Origin: Chrysaora quinquecirrha
Taxonomy: Eukaryota; Cnidaria; Scyphozoa; Semaeostomeae; Pelagiidae
Assembly: GCA_014526335.1 (NCBI GenBank)
Contig: JACTAT010000060.1
Coordinates: 186,001 to 250,000 of the forward strand
Direction of reading: 5' to 3'
Length of the DNA: 64,000 nucleotides
Shown: positions 1 through 11,305 of the stretch, one piece after another
Numbering within the stretch: the first letter of the stretch is position 1
Layout: every line of letters starts with the position of its first letter
Position numbers and translations under genes: made by a program
Notes under the pieces: model-generated
Database searches by the model: none
What the model was told of the DNA's origin: nothing
What the model saw: only the letters and a program-made list of their open reading frames with translations

Positions 1-116
1 AACGCTTATTAAATTTATTGTTTGGACTCAGCAAGGCCTATTGTCGCCTTTTTGAGGACAATGCTTGAAGAATGCTTGCGGGGAAGCTGAAATAATTTAG
101 ATTTGTTCTTGTCTAG

Positions 117-1299
117 GCCAGTAGAAGAAGATTTTTGGCTTGGTGAAAGGAAAACTAGAAAGATGGAGAAACCGAGGAATAGTCGATATGAAAGACAGGG
201 AAGAAATGATGAAGCTATGAGACTAAAAGTTCAACAGATGTATGCTTCGCCTTTGGCTAGGCCTGTTTCTCGAACCAACTCGAATGAATTAAATTCTTCG
301 AGACGAAGTCATGCAAGGCAGTATGGTGAGCGAGTTTCAATTACTACAGAGTTTAATGAAACAGATCCTTCTGTGTTTAGAAAACGAAGTGAGAATATAA
401 ATAACATTGACGTAAAAAGGACGGTTGTTTTTAACTCGCGAACAGCAGGGTTTAGGCCAAGTGAAATTTCACGCGCGGGAGAGGAAACGACTGCTTCAGG
501 CAGACAGGAAGGTGAAATAAATAAAATTTCTGGTTTGAAAGGAAATGAATTAAATAACCGCAAGGGTAAATATTATGACAGAGACTTAATTCGGAATGGG
601 AGTGATTTAAAAGATTATATTGGTCAAAATGATAGGAATTCTGACTCGCGATGTTTTGATGATAGAAGAAGACGGCCTAGTCATGAAAGAGCACGCTCTT
701 TGGATGGACAAATTCAAAGTTACGGCGATAATTCTCAAGAAATAAACCGGAAAAGCAAAACTGGGATTAATTCTGAAGATTCAAAGAGTTTTATTAGATT
801 TAATTCTGGCCTGAGGAAAACTTTTGGTCAATTCGAGGGTCAGAAAACTTGGCGTTCAGAGCAACAACAAAACATCAACGAGCAAAATATTCCTGACGAA
901 AATAATTCGAGTCAACCGAAAGCCGAGATTATGGATAACGATAAACGAAACAAGATTCGTGTTCAGGAGAAGATCGTAACAATTCGTCGCAAATCCGTCG
1001 ATTTGCTTCAAGAAAACGACCCAAGTTCTGTAATTCCGCAGCGAAAATTATCGCAAGTGTCGCAAGACTTAATGAAGTCGAAGGAAGAATTGATAAACAG
1101 GTCGAAACAGTGTGGGTTGATGCTTGAGCAGTTTAAAAAACGCGAAGAAGAAAAAAGAGAAAATAAGCCTACTGAACGAAATATTCCCGGAAATTACCAG
1201 CGAAAAACTCGTCACAGAGTAGCTTCGAGGATAAAACCGAGTCAGAGTATTCGTACGATGGCGAAAATAGATTCTCGCAGATCGATAGAAATTCGGTAA
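117..1299 (+). CDS. Frame segment 1 of the terminal exon
   Basis: This open frame is very rich in Arg, Lys, Ser and Asn and has no recognised domain. It includes a predicted helical patch near its end (SKEELINRSKQCGLMLEQFKKREEEKRE). It stops at 1297-1299, while an overlapping frame, open from 1176, continues the same kind of sequence, so the stop is probably an artefact of a missing base near 1203-1207. Confidence 0.7.
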
Positions 1300-4248
1300 C
1301 TGATTTATCCACGAGCTCGCAATCGCCGAGAATTCCTAAACGCAAGTCGAGTTATATTGATTCGTGGCTGCAATCACAACAAAATCGTATTAGTACTCTG
1401 GTGAGTGCTATAAAAGAGGATCCGGACGAGGACGATGTGAAGGAAGTTGCTGGGAAGGAGGATATGCAGAGACGTGACAGGTCATCTTCAGTACCACCTG
1501 AGTCTTCATTGTTTTTGTCATGGGGCCGAAGTGATGATTCCAGTTTTGATGGGGATGACCCAACAAGGATCAGTCACACAAGGACATCATCAGGGGATGA
1601 AATTATGGGTGTTGCAAGGAACTCACCACGTCTTGTCTTGAGTTCAAGGTCAGGAAGCAGGGAATCACCCGTTGATAGTCCTAGGCTGTACAACAGAGCA
1701 CATCAATCACAGAGTTACTCAGCAGCTGATGAGCTGCGTAATGTAGCTAGGCAAAGCATGAATATGGGACAGCGGAGACCAGTGTCATCACAATCCTTTG
1801 ATTCAACTACAAGAAACGTTTTAGATTCAAGGCAAACCAAGGATGGAAGATATGTTAAAATAGAGACTAACATTGACAAAAAGAGCCCAAATTCACAATT
1901 AAAATTGAAGAAAGAAACAACTTTTGATGCAGAAGTAACCACAAATATTGTCCCAGCTGACACAAAAACCAACTCTTCACCTAGGACAAGCCTCTCCCCA
2001 AGGACCACCATCTCAACCAGGTCTGATGTCTCACCAAGGCAAAGTGTCTCACCAAAGCCGAGTTCTTCACCCAGAGCCATGGCAACCAAAAAAGCTCATT
2101 ACCAAGGCAACAAGAGATTGAAAACCAGGATACAGCTTCCTTGGTGACAAGTAATGACAATCATAGTCCATCAGGGACCACACCACCGTTTTCAAATGGT
2201 AGGATTTTTCAAGATAGGCATGCTAACATGGAAGGAAATAGGTACCATCCTGTTGCTGTTGTGAAGCCACTACAACACGTGAAAAGCCAGTCATTTGATG
2301 GGACATATTCAGACAAAGATATGGGACACCATATCGGACAGATGAATATTGCAGATAACGGAAAAATGGCTGCAAGTACTGATCTTGATGACTTTATTGG
2401 TCATCAGCATCTTTTTACAGAATTGGCTCCTCCAAGACAAACAATCGAAAGCTATAATGTCCAGCTGGAGAGAGCAAAAGGATCCGCCAATGAAAATGCT
2501 TCTTTTTCACCACGTGACTATGATATCAATAAAGCTCCTTCACAGCGCTCTTTTGGAGATGCAACACTAAGCAACTCAGCAGAAGCAACCGAAGCTAACT
2601 TTTCATCACGTGATTACCATGAAAAGCCTGTTGATGTGGAGGAGGATTTTGAAGACGTATCAGCTACGAGTGAAAGAGGAGTTGATGTCGGTGTCGGTCA
2701 GGAGAATGCACCTGCATCTAGTCCGAATTTCATAATGCAGGACTTTCAATGGTATTCGGCGCAAAGTAAGAACACGTACGAAAAACCTGGAAGTCTCCCG
2801 CGGGACTCAAGCCTCCCGCAGGATTCCACGCAAGGAAAACTCGAGAGACTTGGGAGATTTAAACGTGGCTCAAAATTACTTGAATCGAAATATTCTTCGT
2901 TTAGCAAATCGCTTGAAAACTTGTCGAAAATCGGTAAAGATTATATCAAGTCTAAAAAGAAAAATCTTGAAAAATCGCCTAGGGAGAAACCTGAGAACGC
3001 AGAAAAGCACGGGAAAGGCAAGAAAGAAAAGGAAACCCGGAAAAAACGCAGGTCGTTGGAGATTTGGAATTGAATGAAGAATTCGCGCGGAAAATGGAGC
3101 GCAGGAGCCGCAGATTCTCAATGGATGCGAGCAAAGTAAGAATCAGTGCTGATGAAACAGAAAGGAGACCGAAATCTGTATTTATAGAAAAGAGGCATGA
3201 AACGGATGTCAGTATTGGAACGAGGCCAAAAATCGAAACGAACTTTGATGATAAGGTGGAAACGAGGCCATGGATGGAAGCAAGCAGAAATGACGTGACG
3301 CGAACGGCGAAGCACGGTGTTCAGAATGAAAGATTTAGAGACAATGAAGAGATTAATTTGGATTTAGGACGAAATTCTAGTTATGCAATGACTAATACGA
3401 AGGATCATCCCATTGAAAACAGAAAGAGAATTACTGAAAATCCTCGCATAGCACAAGAAGATAAAATTGACTTGCGAATTACTGACGATTTTGAGAAAAC
3501 GTCAACCTTTATTGACACATCGGCTTATATTACGCGTGAAAATAAAGATAACAATATTAGAGAGCATAGTTCTTTGAATAACACAGGAATACAAGAAACG
3601 AATTCGGAAAATGTAATCCCAAACCGAGGCTCTAATGACAAGGAGGCTGAAGATAGTGGTGGGTTCATTGAAGATGATGATGATGATGATGAAGAGCAGA
3701 AAGAAATGGTTCAAATAGCAAGGAAGATATCAACTCTAAGATCAAGTCAGTACAAGAAGAAGAGAGAAAAGCTTGATAATGCGACGTCAAACGTAACGAC
3801 GTCAGAAACTAAGACGTCAGATGAAATGACGACAGAGAATGTGACGTCAAGGTTTACGTCAGATAATATGACGTCAGACAATATGACGTCAGATAATGTG
3901 ACGTCAGACGATGTGACGTCAGCAGAAGACAGGAAATCCTCGGATGTAACACGCAGGAGTACGAACAGCGTTGAAAGAACTCTAGAAGACCACAAGGAGA
4001 CAACGGCTGAGAACAATGAAAACGGCGCAGTGAAACGGATAAGTACTTCTTTGTCACGTGTCATGACTGATTTACGAGAATTAAGGGAGCAAGACATGAC
4101 CCTTGCGTCACAGCTTCTTGGTTTGGGAAAATCGATAAAACATTTCAAAAAACAGAAGAAAGAAATGGAAAACTTTTATGCGATGTTAGATGAAGATGAT
4201 GATGATGATTCGAGTGAAGTTTCAGATTCCAGTGATGATGAATATTGA
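117..4248 (+). CDS. Terminal exon of a large disordered protein with a FAM167-like C-terminus (three apparent frameshifts)
   Basis: One long plus-strand coding exon, partial at its 5' side. A pyrimidine-rich acceptor ending AG at 115-116 opens it; the stop is at 4246-4248. Four overlapping frames carry one continuous style of sequence (Ser, Arg, Lys, Asp and Asn rich, low complexity), with changes near 1203, 2088 and 3041, each at an A5 or A6 run where one extra A would rejoin the frame. Corrected length would be about 1,378 codons. Features seen: repeated QSFD words, an SPR/SPK-rich stretch near 1970-2075, a TSDNMTS tandem repeat near 3780-3920, and a final acidic tail (DDDDDSSEVSDSSDDEY). 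Just before the tail, LRELREQDMTLASQL resembles the helix of the FAM167/DIORA family. The family assignment is tentative. No membrane segment or enzyme motif is visible. It converges on the minus-strand NEK9-like gene. Confidence 0.75.
1176..2147 (+). CDS. Frame segment 2 of the terminal exon
   Basis: This segment continues the protein without an ATG. It contains SQIDRNSVTDLSTSSQSP and a run of SPRT/SPRQ/SPKP repeats that look like proline-directed phosphorylation sites. The GTGAGT at 1401 looks like a splice donor but lies inside continuous coding sequence. The frame closes at 2145-2147, just after an A6 run at 2088-2093 where the next frame takes over. Confidence 0.7.
   Translation, partial: TKYSRKLPAKNSSQSSFEDKTESEYSYDGENRFSQIDRNSVTDLSTSSQSPRIPKRKSSYIDSWLQSQQNRISTLVSAIKEDPDEDDVKEVAGKEDMQRRDRSSSVPPESSLFLSWGRSDDSSFDGDDPTRISHTRTSSGDEIMGVARNSPRLVLSSRSGSRESPVDSPRLYNRAHQSQSYSAADELRNVARQSMNMGQRRPVSSQSFDSTTRNVLDSRQTKDGRYVKIETNIDKKSPNSQLKLKKETTFDAEVTTNIVPADTKTNSSPRTSLSPRTTISTRSDVSPRQSVSPKPSSSPRAMATKKAHYQGNKRLKTRIQLPW
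2090..3073 (+). CDS. Frame segment 3 of the terminal exon
   Basis: This is the continuation of the same disordered protein: acidic and Ser-rich in the middle, with a strongly basic Lys-rich end (positions about 2930-3060). It closes at 3071-3073 just after an A6 run at 3041-3046. The adjoining frame continues through the junction with sequence of the same type. Confidence 0.7.
   Translation, partial: KSSLPRQQEIENQDTASLVTSNDNHSPSGTTPPFSNGRIFQDRHANMEGNRYHPVAVVKPLQHVKSQSFDGTYSDKDMGHHIGQMNIADNGKMAASTDLDDFIGHQHLFTELAPPRQTIESYNVQLERAKGSANENASFSPRDYDINKAPSQRSFGDATLSNSAEATEANFSSRDYHEKPVDVEEDFEDVSATSERGVDVGVGQENAPASSPNFIMQDFQWYSAQSKNTYEKPGSLPRDSSLPQDSTQGKLERLGRFKRGSKLLESKYSSFSKSLENLSKIGKDYIKSKKKNLEKSPREKPENAEKHGKGKKEKETRKKRRSLEIWN
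3043..4248 (+). CDS. Frame segment 4 of the terminal exon (C-terminus)
   Basis: This is the last part of the protein and ends at a TGA. It contains an acidic run near 3673-3690, a coding minisatellite rich in TSDNMTS words, and a C-terminal amphipathic helix with LRELREQD and LASQLLGLGKSI that resembles FAM167 proteins. The acidic tail follows. The helix is the only part with a recognisable family signature. Confidence 0.7.
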   Translation, partial: KTQVVGDLELNEEFARKMERRSRRFSMDASKVRISADETERRPKSVFIEKRHETDVSIGTRPKIETNFDDKVETRPWMEASRNDVTRTAKHGVQNERFRDNEEINLDLGRNSSYAMTNTKDHPIENRKRITENPRIAQEDKIDLRITDDFEKTSTFIDTSAYITRENKDNNIREHSSLNNTGIQETNSENVIPNRGSNDKEAEDSGGFIEDDDDDDEEQKEMVQIARKISTLRSSQYKKKREKLDNATSNVTTSETKTSDEMTTENVTSRFTSDNMTSDNMTSDNVTSDDVTSAEDRKSSDVTRRSTNSVERTLEDHKETTAENNENGAVKRISTSLSRVMTDLRELREQDMTLASQLLGLGKSIKHFKKQKKEMENFYAMLDEDDDDDSSEVSDSSDDEY

Positions 4249-4985
4249 TCTGCGATAATGAAAGCCAACTTAATTGTGGTGAGTAGCTTCAATATTTTGT
4301 AAATGTAATTCCTGCTCTTTATTTCAATCGTCAGGAAAGAGATATCAGTCACTAATCTGCTGTGGCCTTCAGTTACACGCCTGCAGTTGCCTTTTATCCT
4401 TAAGGCATATCTTTCTCCCTTCAACCCTTCTTAAACATGGTCTGCTCTTGTTTCGTACCGTTTGACTGATGTCAAGTGGTTCGGTGCCGCAAGACTAAAC
4501 TGAAATCAATTTCACATTGTTTCGACTGGGGCAAAGGCCTCTTGTGCTCTTGTCCAGGTCAATCCAGAGCGACATATGTCGTATGAAACCGGAAGGAGTC
4601 GTGTCTCGTCGTACAGTTCTTCCGAATGCGTGCAGAATAGTGCAATTCATCGGTTTTTCATTCAGATCTCATCCACCCATCGTTGGGTAAAAAGTATCCT
4701 GGTTACCAGAGCCAGGAGAGAGTTCCCTCAATGCAGAAAGTGTTTGTGTGGTACAACGTGAATAGAAAAGTGGATTATACAACATAGCTGAATTGAGTCA
4801 AACCACAGTCAAAATTTCAGTTGATGCGACATTAGAAAACAAAAATCTCATCTTTTCTCTGACCATCATTTTCAGAAATACAATATCTTTTTGTATTATA
4901 CAATATTTATGTTAAACTTCTACTTTAGGAAACCTTGAAGGTATACAAACGAACTGATAGAACATAAAACCGAGAAGCCAAGACA

Positions 4986-5011
4986 AATAAAACCTTATGA
5001 AATGAAATAAA
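4986..5011 (+). promoter_or_regulatory. Two candidate polyadenylation signals of the plus-strand gene
   Basis: AATAAA occurs at 4986-4991 and again at 5006-5011, about 740-765 bases after the stop codon at 4248. That makes 4249 to about 5030 the probable 3' untranslated region. Transcript ends are not visible from sequence alone. Confidence 0.4.
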
Positions 5012-5262
5012 ACTTTGATCAAGATGACTATTTATTGAAATTAGCAAGAAGTTTTGCTAGATTGAGGTAAATTATATATTTAGCTATGTAGGGTCATTTA
5101 TTTAGTCAGTTTCAATCATTATTGTTATTCATAGTGATAATTATATGTTTTGTTAATCATTATATATTTATAGTTGTTATTATAATTTATTTTTATTATT
5201 TATTCTGTTTTATTTCCTAGTTATGTTTTTCTTTATTAAGCCTTTTATGATTTGTTTGGGAT

Positions 5263-5720
5263 ATCATGATGTTGATGATCATTGTGGTTGATTTGTTGGG
5301 GCAATGATGATGGTGGTGATGATTATTATGATTAGTATGATGATGATGATTTTAATGATGATGAAGATTTCTCAACTATGATAACTAGGATTGATTATGA
5401 CAACGATGATTTTAATTATGATGATGATGATTGATTGTAATGAATCATGATGATGAAGATTACAATGATAATCATAATGATGATAAATATGGTCCTGATG
5501 ATAATAATGATAGATGATGATTATTGATTGTAATCAATCATGATGATGAAGATTACAATGATGATAAATATGATGGTTATGATTACATTGGTGATTGATT
5601 GATTATGATGATAGTGATTATTATGATTTTATGTGATTGATTGTCATGATAGAATTGTTGTAACCATAATGATTGATATAATTATGTTGGCTATGATTAT
5701 GTTAATGATTATTATTTGAT
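5263..5720. repeat. GAT/ATG-rich imperfect trinucleotide repeat
   Basis: About 450 bases are dominated by GATGAT, ATGATT and TGATGA words with many interruptions, including a local duplication of TTGTAATCAATCATGATGATGAAG-like sequence. There is no coding frame. A shorter similar patch lies at 31,560-31,720. Confidence 0.7.
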
Positions 5721-6439
5721 GATAGTTACCAGTTATCAATATCATCATTATTTTTTCTTTAAGTCTTTTTTCTAGTATTATATTATTACTATTTTATTTT
5801 ATGCACTTTTTTTTACAAAATTTGAATTTTTCAATCACCAGTTTTATTTAATCATTTCTAAAATTAATTTTGGTAATTTTTGTAATGTTATTTCACATAT
5901 CTATATTTCTGTGTGCAGCAAACTAACCATTGTTAAGCAACCCCCTGATAACAAAATTTAATCATTGACCATCAATTATGGTAGTAGCAAAATTAGGGGG
6001 TAAAAGATTAGCTTTATTCAAGCAATACATAATGCCTCCCCCCCTGAATTAAAGTATGTTCTTATTGAAATTCAATTGATATGATGAAATGTCCAGAGTT
6101 GTTGTTACATTACATGCCTAACATAAGACACACAACCCCTTATGTTTAGTCATTGCCTATCAACAATCAGTTGGCTGAAATAATCCTCAAGGGGTGGAGT
6201 TAAAATATCGTTTTAAAGATAAGGAACAAAAGAAAAAACTACAGCCCCTGGAATCTCGTTTTTCATATTGAAAATTAACCATAGTTTTTAATCTTCCAGG
6301 GGGTCATATCGGATTTTTAGTCGTACTTATTTGTTATTGTTTTTGAATGCAAGAGTAGATTTTGGCATATCAATGTTAATGACAGAAACTTTTGGGTATA
6401 AGAGGATGGTTGCCCCTGAAATTGTGGTAAACAATGGAT

Positions 6440-6785
6440 TTTGTCTAAAGACAATGGAAATTTACAATAGATTCTATCAGAAAACAATAGAAAAACAAAC
6501 TATTGTTCAAAAAAACAATAGAATCAAACAATGACTTCTGTCTGAAATAACTTATAACAAATGATTTTGCCTGAAAACAATAGAAAACAATTTGCTGTGT
6601 CTGAAAACAAAATAAGCTCTTTTGTCTGGAAAAAATAGAATAAAACAATGCCATTTGTCTGAAAAAAATTGATAACAAATGACTTTTGTCTGAAAAAAAA
6701 GAAAACAAATGCCTTTGTCTGAAAACAATGAAACAAAAACAATACTTTTTGTTTGAAAACAATAGAAAACAACATTTCTTTGTTA
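6440..6785. repeat. Minisatellite built from TTTGTCTGAAAACAA words
   Basis: About ten imperfect copies of a 30-45 base unit carry TTTGTCTGAAAACAA and AATAGAAAACAA. Spacing varies because poly-A tracts differ. Both strands give low-complexity open frames here that I do not regard as genes. Confidence 0.7.
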
Positions 6786-7782
6786 TTTAAACAATAGCTT
6801 GCCATCAGACAACCTGGAAAGTGTCTGTCACTAACACATGGAGTAGTGGTCTTAGATTTTATTATATTAAGAACCAAACTAGTGATATATTTAAGAAACT
6901 ATTATATTTAAGCCTCAATTTGAAAAGGAGTTTGCAAGCCTAAAAGCTAGCTCAATTTTTGCCCAATTTTAGGAAATGGTTTCTTTTTCATTTGCCAAGT
7001 AAAGTCATTTCAATAGTACCTTGATGTACTGTACATTCTGCACTTCATGGTTTTTAAGGAATGACCATCAAACCATTCTGGAAGTCAATGTAGCCACTGC
7101 TTAGTGGTAGGGGTAGAAATGTTCCCAGCATTCGGAGTTTCAAATGCTGCCCTTGGAAACTGAAACGGTGGTAGTTTATGTAAATTGCCGAAAATCATGG
7201 ATTTTCTCGATGATAAATGTCCAGACATGAGTGAGCTGCAGCACATCCAAAATTTTAGTCCAAAACCAATACTCATGAAAACTCTGCATAAAAAATTAAA
7301 ATAGCTGTTTCTCATTTTAAAAGAAATTTTTTTCAAATTGAGGTGGATGATAATAGTTAGTTTTGTTTGTTGTTGTTATTTATTTAATGATTGTGGGGAA
7401 TGTTGATTTAAAAGTATTTAATTAATTGATTATTTTTATGTATCTTATTTGCTATATTAGGTTTTTGATATGGTGACGTTTGTGTATACAGGTTTTAAGT
7501 CAATTTTGATGCGAGTGGAAAAATGTTGAAATTGTAGTTTGTCTGTCTATTTCTTGTTTCAACTGCTTTTTACTGCATTCCGTTTATGTCCCTCTTATCC
7601 CAGAGCTCCTCTAAAATCTACCAGAGAGTCGTTTTGTTAAAACTTAAAGTTGCTTGCTTTAACCCAAGAAACTTATGGAATGAAATACAGGATTTAAAGA
7701 CCATTTATCTGATATGTTCAGGCCAACTTTTAGCTCGTTGAAGAAGGATAAAATTATTAAAGATTAAAATATTAAAAAAGGG

Positions 7783-7850
7783 TTCCATCATTCCGTTCCA
7801 TCGTTCTGCCATTCCATCATTCCATCCCATTCCGTATTCCATGTTTTAAA
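7783..7850. repeat. ATTCC-type simple repeat
   Basis: There are repeated CATTCC, GTTCCAT and CATTCCATC words over about 70 bases. Confidence 0.6.
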
Positions 7851-8054
7851 GGCAGCTTTACCCTTTAAAAAATGCTAAGTGCAAGAATATCGTGAGACAC
7901 TAATGCAGGTCTAAAGACATATCCAGGCTGCGAAACAAACCTTAAACATAGACGTTAAATTAAAAAAATTGAAATTAAATTAAGGTTAGGCCCAATTAGG
8001 CCCATTTCTTGTGCATAGATAGGCCTAAGTAAATCAAGGTAAAACGTAAACTTA

Positions 8055-8215
8055 CCAAGCCAATAGAAGAGTTTCGTCGTTTTTCACCGAAAGATTTCGC
8101 TTTTCCAAAGCCACCTTAATGTTAAATTCAATGTTTCACTTGTTCTTCACGGCTCGATATTGCAAAATTGGGCCAGAAAGAAAATGAAAAATTTTCCGCC
8201 ATTTTGTTTTAGGCC
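8055..8215 (-). other. Possible non-coding first exon on the minus strand
   Basis: Reading the minus strand, a short frame starting ATGGCGGAAAAT near 8204 ends after about 24 codons, and a strong donor (TTG followed by GTAAGTTT) lies at about 8054. E-box-like CACGTG sequences lie just upstream at 8230-8250. No downstream coding exon was found, so this could be a 5' UTR exon or chance. Confidence 0.2.
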
Positions 8216-8674
8216 ATGACATGACAAGTCACACGTGCGTGTCCACGTGGGTAGAGTCGAAGTTGAATTTCATTGAAGCCACAGGGTACCGAGATAACTT
8301 TGATTGAATTCCATGTTATAATACTGATTATTTTGAATATTTACAATCAAAATACACAATAAATAATGTACAAATAAAAAAATACCCCAATGAAAACATG
8401 GCCGCCAGGGCCTAAGTTGATACAGTACGTACCCTCATAATAGGGTCACTATTTTGCTAAGGAACACTAGCCCTATATATACAGTTCATTGAATATTTTC
8501 ACATGAATTACTGGTATTTACTAAAACCAAAACCCTCCCGAAAGCGCAATAAAAACAAAATTACTAAAAATTACAAGCTATTTATCCACTTACAACCACA
8601 TACAAAGAAAATAACTCTACCAGTGTCGCACGGTGCCATTCCTCTAAGCAACTCTCGAGCGTAACATGCAATGT

Positions 8675-9115
8675 TAGAAGCTAGCCAAACGATCAAACAT
8701 TGCTTGAGAAACATTTCAATTGTTTTACCATTTGACCACGTTTCAAAACATTATTCGTCAAACATTTTAATGTTCCATTTCAGTTCAAAAACATTACAAT
8801 TCTGCTTGTCATACTTTGTGACGTTCCAAAACATTAATGCATTGCTTTTGACATAAGCAAGCATTTGAATGTTTATGTTGAAGAAAAGGACCAATAGCAG
8901 GCTGTCCGCATGATCCACAGATGCTTGTATCGAAGAAAGTAGATATACATTGATTCGGAGAAACGACACAAAACGGCAGATAAGGCACAGAATCAACAGT
9001 TAAATATTCATAAGAGTGCTAATATTTCACCCTGGTATTCAGGGCTTCTTCAGAGCGAAGTGACATTTAAATGTTCGACAAACAATGTTTGATCGTTCGG
9101 CTTGGGTCTTAGGGT
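8675..9115. mobile_element. Inverted-repeat element, CAAACATT family
   Basis: The ends are mirror images: AGCCAAACGATCAAACATTG on the left and CAATGTTTGATCGTTCGGCT on the right. The word CAAACATT or AATGTTTG recurs inside. There is no coding capacity, so this is a non-autonomous DNA transposon. Relatives lie at 17,287, 29,580, 40,565, 43,375, 52,860 and 61,170. Confidence 0.65.
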
Positions 9116-10249
9116 CCTGTTCCATTCTTTAAACATTTGTTGGCGGCATCTTGAACGACATTTGTAGAAAAAACATCTTGAGCCACTCTTGAGCCACTCG
9201 CTATTTAAGCTATGTAGGCATACTCAAGAACTGTTTATCTAGCTATTTCGGACCTGAACTATAAATGCATCAAGCCGCTATTTTCGGATAGCATTCCCAG
9301 AATTTCGGATAGGTTTTCCAGAATTTCGATAAAATCTTTAAATGGAAAAATGAACTGAAAGAAACGGTCTCTATCTATTGCGCAAGCCTCTATCACAGCT
9401 AGGTAATAGGTTACAGAGAAAAATTGAACCAAGAACAACAAGCTTTAAGGGCTACATGATATAGCAAAGTTATGTGGCCTACTAACTTAATCATGTTTTG
9501 AATGCCTTGCTGCCTTGACCCCTAGATGGGTACTCCCTAATGTAGGCTGACAGGTATGTGTCCCTCATATGGGTTGGTTTTCTTCAAAAATTCCCTACAA
9601 CTGGGTTCGATTTATGCCTAAAATATCTTAAAAGGTATAGAATTAAATTTCCTTAACATTTGGTACACAAATGAATACTGAAATCATAAAACTGGGTGGC
9701 TGAATGTGTAAAACAATACCTTAAAGGTTGGTTGGTTTGTAAAAACTGGAGGGGGCACACCCCTGTCCATTTTAGGGTCAAGTACCCCCCGGTGCCTTGC
9801 TAGCCCTATACTGTTAGGTCACCACATGTCGTTCCCTTGCGACAAGTAGGGCAACACTCGCGCATTTCTCAACCTCATAGATCCAAAATATTTCCATTCC
9901 AAGATTCTCTAATCCCAAATAGGAATAAGTTTCCCCTTATACCACCCCAAGTGAGAGTCCATTTAAAACAAGTTTTTCTCAGGGAAATTCACATATCACC
10001 ATTTGTGTGCCATTTTGTGCAGACTTCGATTTCATCAAAAAAGCGCCAAGCAACAGTATAGTGTTACGCCGAGTCTCACCTGATTGGCTGCAGCTTGTCA
10101 CATGACATTACAAACGGAACTTTTTGCTCGATTACTGGAATCAGAGCTTGATGAGCTTTTGTGATTGGCCACTCTTGGTGACGTCAGAGCAGAAGATGGC
10201 CTCTCTTTGGGAATTGTCTGAAAGATCAAACAAAGATGAATAAAGTAGA

Positions 10250-10690
10250 AGTTTCTTTTGTTAATTTTTCAAAATTGCGACAAACAGCGGAAACATTTTC
10301 GGGCATACTGAAAAGCTTTTTTTTCGTCTGACACTCCTCAGAGTATAAACGTCATCAACAGACCGAAATTTAATTCAAAAACAGGCGGAATTTATACCCA
10401 GGTGCGGGTCAAAATGCACAATATCGGAAAGAGAAGCTGAATTGACATTGTGTTTTAAACAGCAATCAGCTTGCCGGATACAGCGGGAAGATCAATAGAA
10501 TTATTTGAAGAATCCAAGCGAGAAGACGAACTCTTTCTGTCTACACAGAACCGGCCTTTTGATTTTGATGTGGACAGATTCTAAAACCCCCAAGTGATTC
10601 GGCAAAGAGAGCAACCACCCCATGGTCCAAGAATTAAAAGGCCGGTTCTGTGTAGACAGAAAGAGTTCGTTCGTATTTTTCAAGATAGGA
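10250..10690 (-). mobile_element. Repeat family with GAGTATAAACGTCAGAAACAG, rearranged copy
   Basis: The sequence matches, in reverse, the copy at 14,340-14,700: GGCCGGTTCTGTGTAGACAG at one end and ACACTCCTCAGAGTATAAACG at the other. The terminal GGCCGGTTCTG segment appears again in the opposite direction at about 10,641-10,690, giving a local inverted pair. Other copies lie at 39,180-39,430 and 46,840-47,360, with fragments at 36,470. Confidence 0.6.
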
Positions 10691-11059
10691 AGCCGATTCT
10701 ATCAATTTGCAGCTAAAACAAGTCGCATATTAATATTTTTGTATACAACCTTGGGCAAGTTGTTAACACAAATGTGCCTCTCTCTGTCCAAGTACATAGA
10801 TGAAACCTGGTCTGTAGTGTTGAGCGCAGTGCGTGGCTGCACCCTGCTTTATGCTATAAAGGCAACTATAGGCGGGGCGCAATCCGTGCCAACATGTTGG
10901 CCAACATCGCAGCCAACAATTGTTGCTATTCTTTTGTAGATGACGTCGTCTCTGATGTTGTGATGGTATGGCAAACCGTACCAGCATGTTGGCCTATTTT
11001 CAGCCAACATGTTGGCCAAAAATGTTGGCACGGTTCGCGCCCATTATGGTCAATCGATT

Positions 11060-11222
11060 TAACACTGAACCCTTTACTGGGTAGAGAGAGTCACATTCTG
11101 GTTGCAGTTTGCGCAAAACTGTTATCTCTGCAATTACACGTGGAAAGACCGTGGCTCGAACAATGGACGTTTTCAACGGTTGCTTGTCCTACACGCTAAA
11201 CAGTAATGGATTGAGCCACAGA
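11060..11222 (-). mobile_element. tRNA-derived SINE fragment (family I)
   Basis: On the minus strand a B-box-like GTTCGAGCCACGGTCTTTCC is followed by TGCAGAGATAACA, which matches the SINE at 54,127. The copy is short and diverged. Confidence 0.5.
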
Positions 11223-11262
11223 GAACAAAACAATAAGGGAACTTTCAAGAGGAGAGAATTAC

Positions 11263-11305
11263 CTGAGGAATTGGCTTCGAATCTGCAAGCTGATTTTGTT
11301 GCATT
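11263..11305 (-). CDS. Possible further 3' exon of the NEK9-like gene
   Basis: A 43-base minus-strand segment has an acceptor (TTTAG) at its right edge and a donor (CAG, then GTAATT) at its left. The phase left by the previous exon gives NATKSACRFEANSS, while another frame gives a more natural MQQNQLADSKPIPQ. The assignment is weak. No stop codon for the gene was identified. Confidence 0.25.

Larger units (their letters stand above)
4249..11262. other. Convergent intergenic region, no supported gene
   Basis: This stretch lies between the plus-strand stop and the last exon I can support on the minus strand. It holds a probable 3' UTR, a GAT-rich region, a minisatellite at 6440-6785, an ATTCC-type repeat, a CAAACATT transposon and remnants of other inverted-repeat elements. 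Short open frames in it show no coding character. The true 3' end of the NEK9-like gene probably lies in its upper part. Confidence 0.5.

Noticed and set aside
1401..1416. GTGAGT at 1401 as a splice donor
   Set aside because: Coding character continues across it in the same frame and there is no matching acceptor nearby.
10190..10245. Short plus-strand frame MASLWELSERSNKDE after CCAAT and TGACGTCA-like sites
   Set aside because: It looks like a small promoter and start, but the frame ends after 15 codons, no donor or later exon is visible and it adjoins a repeat. Not enough to call.
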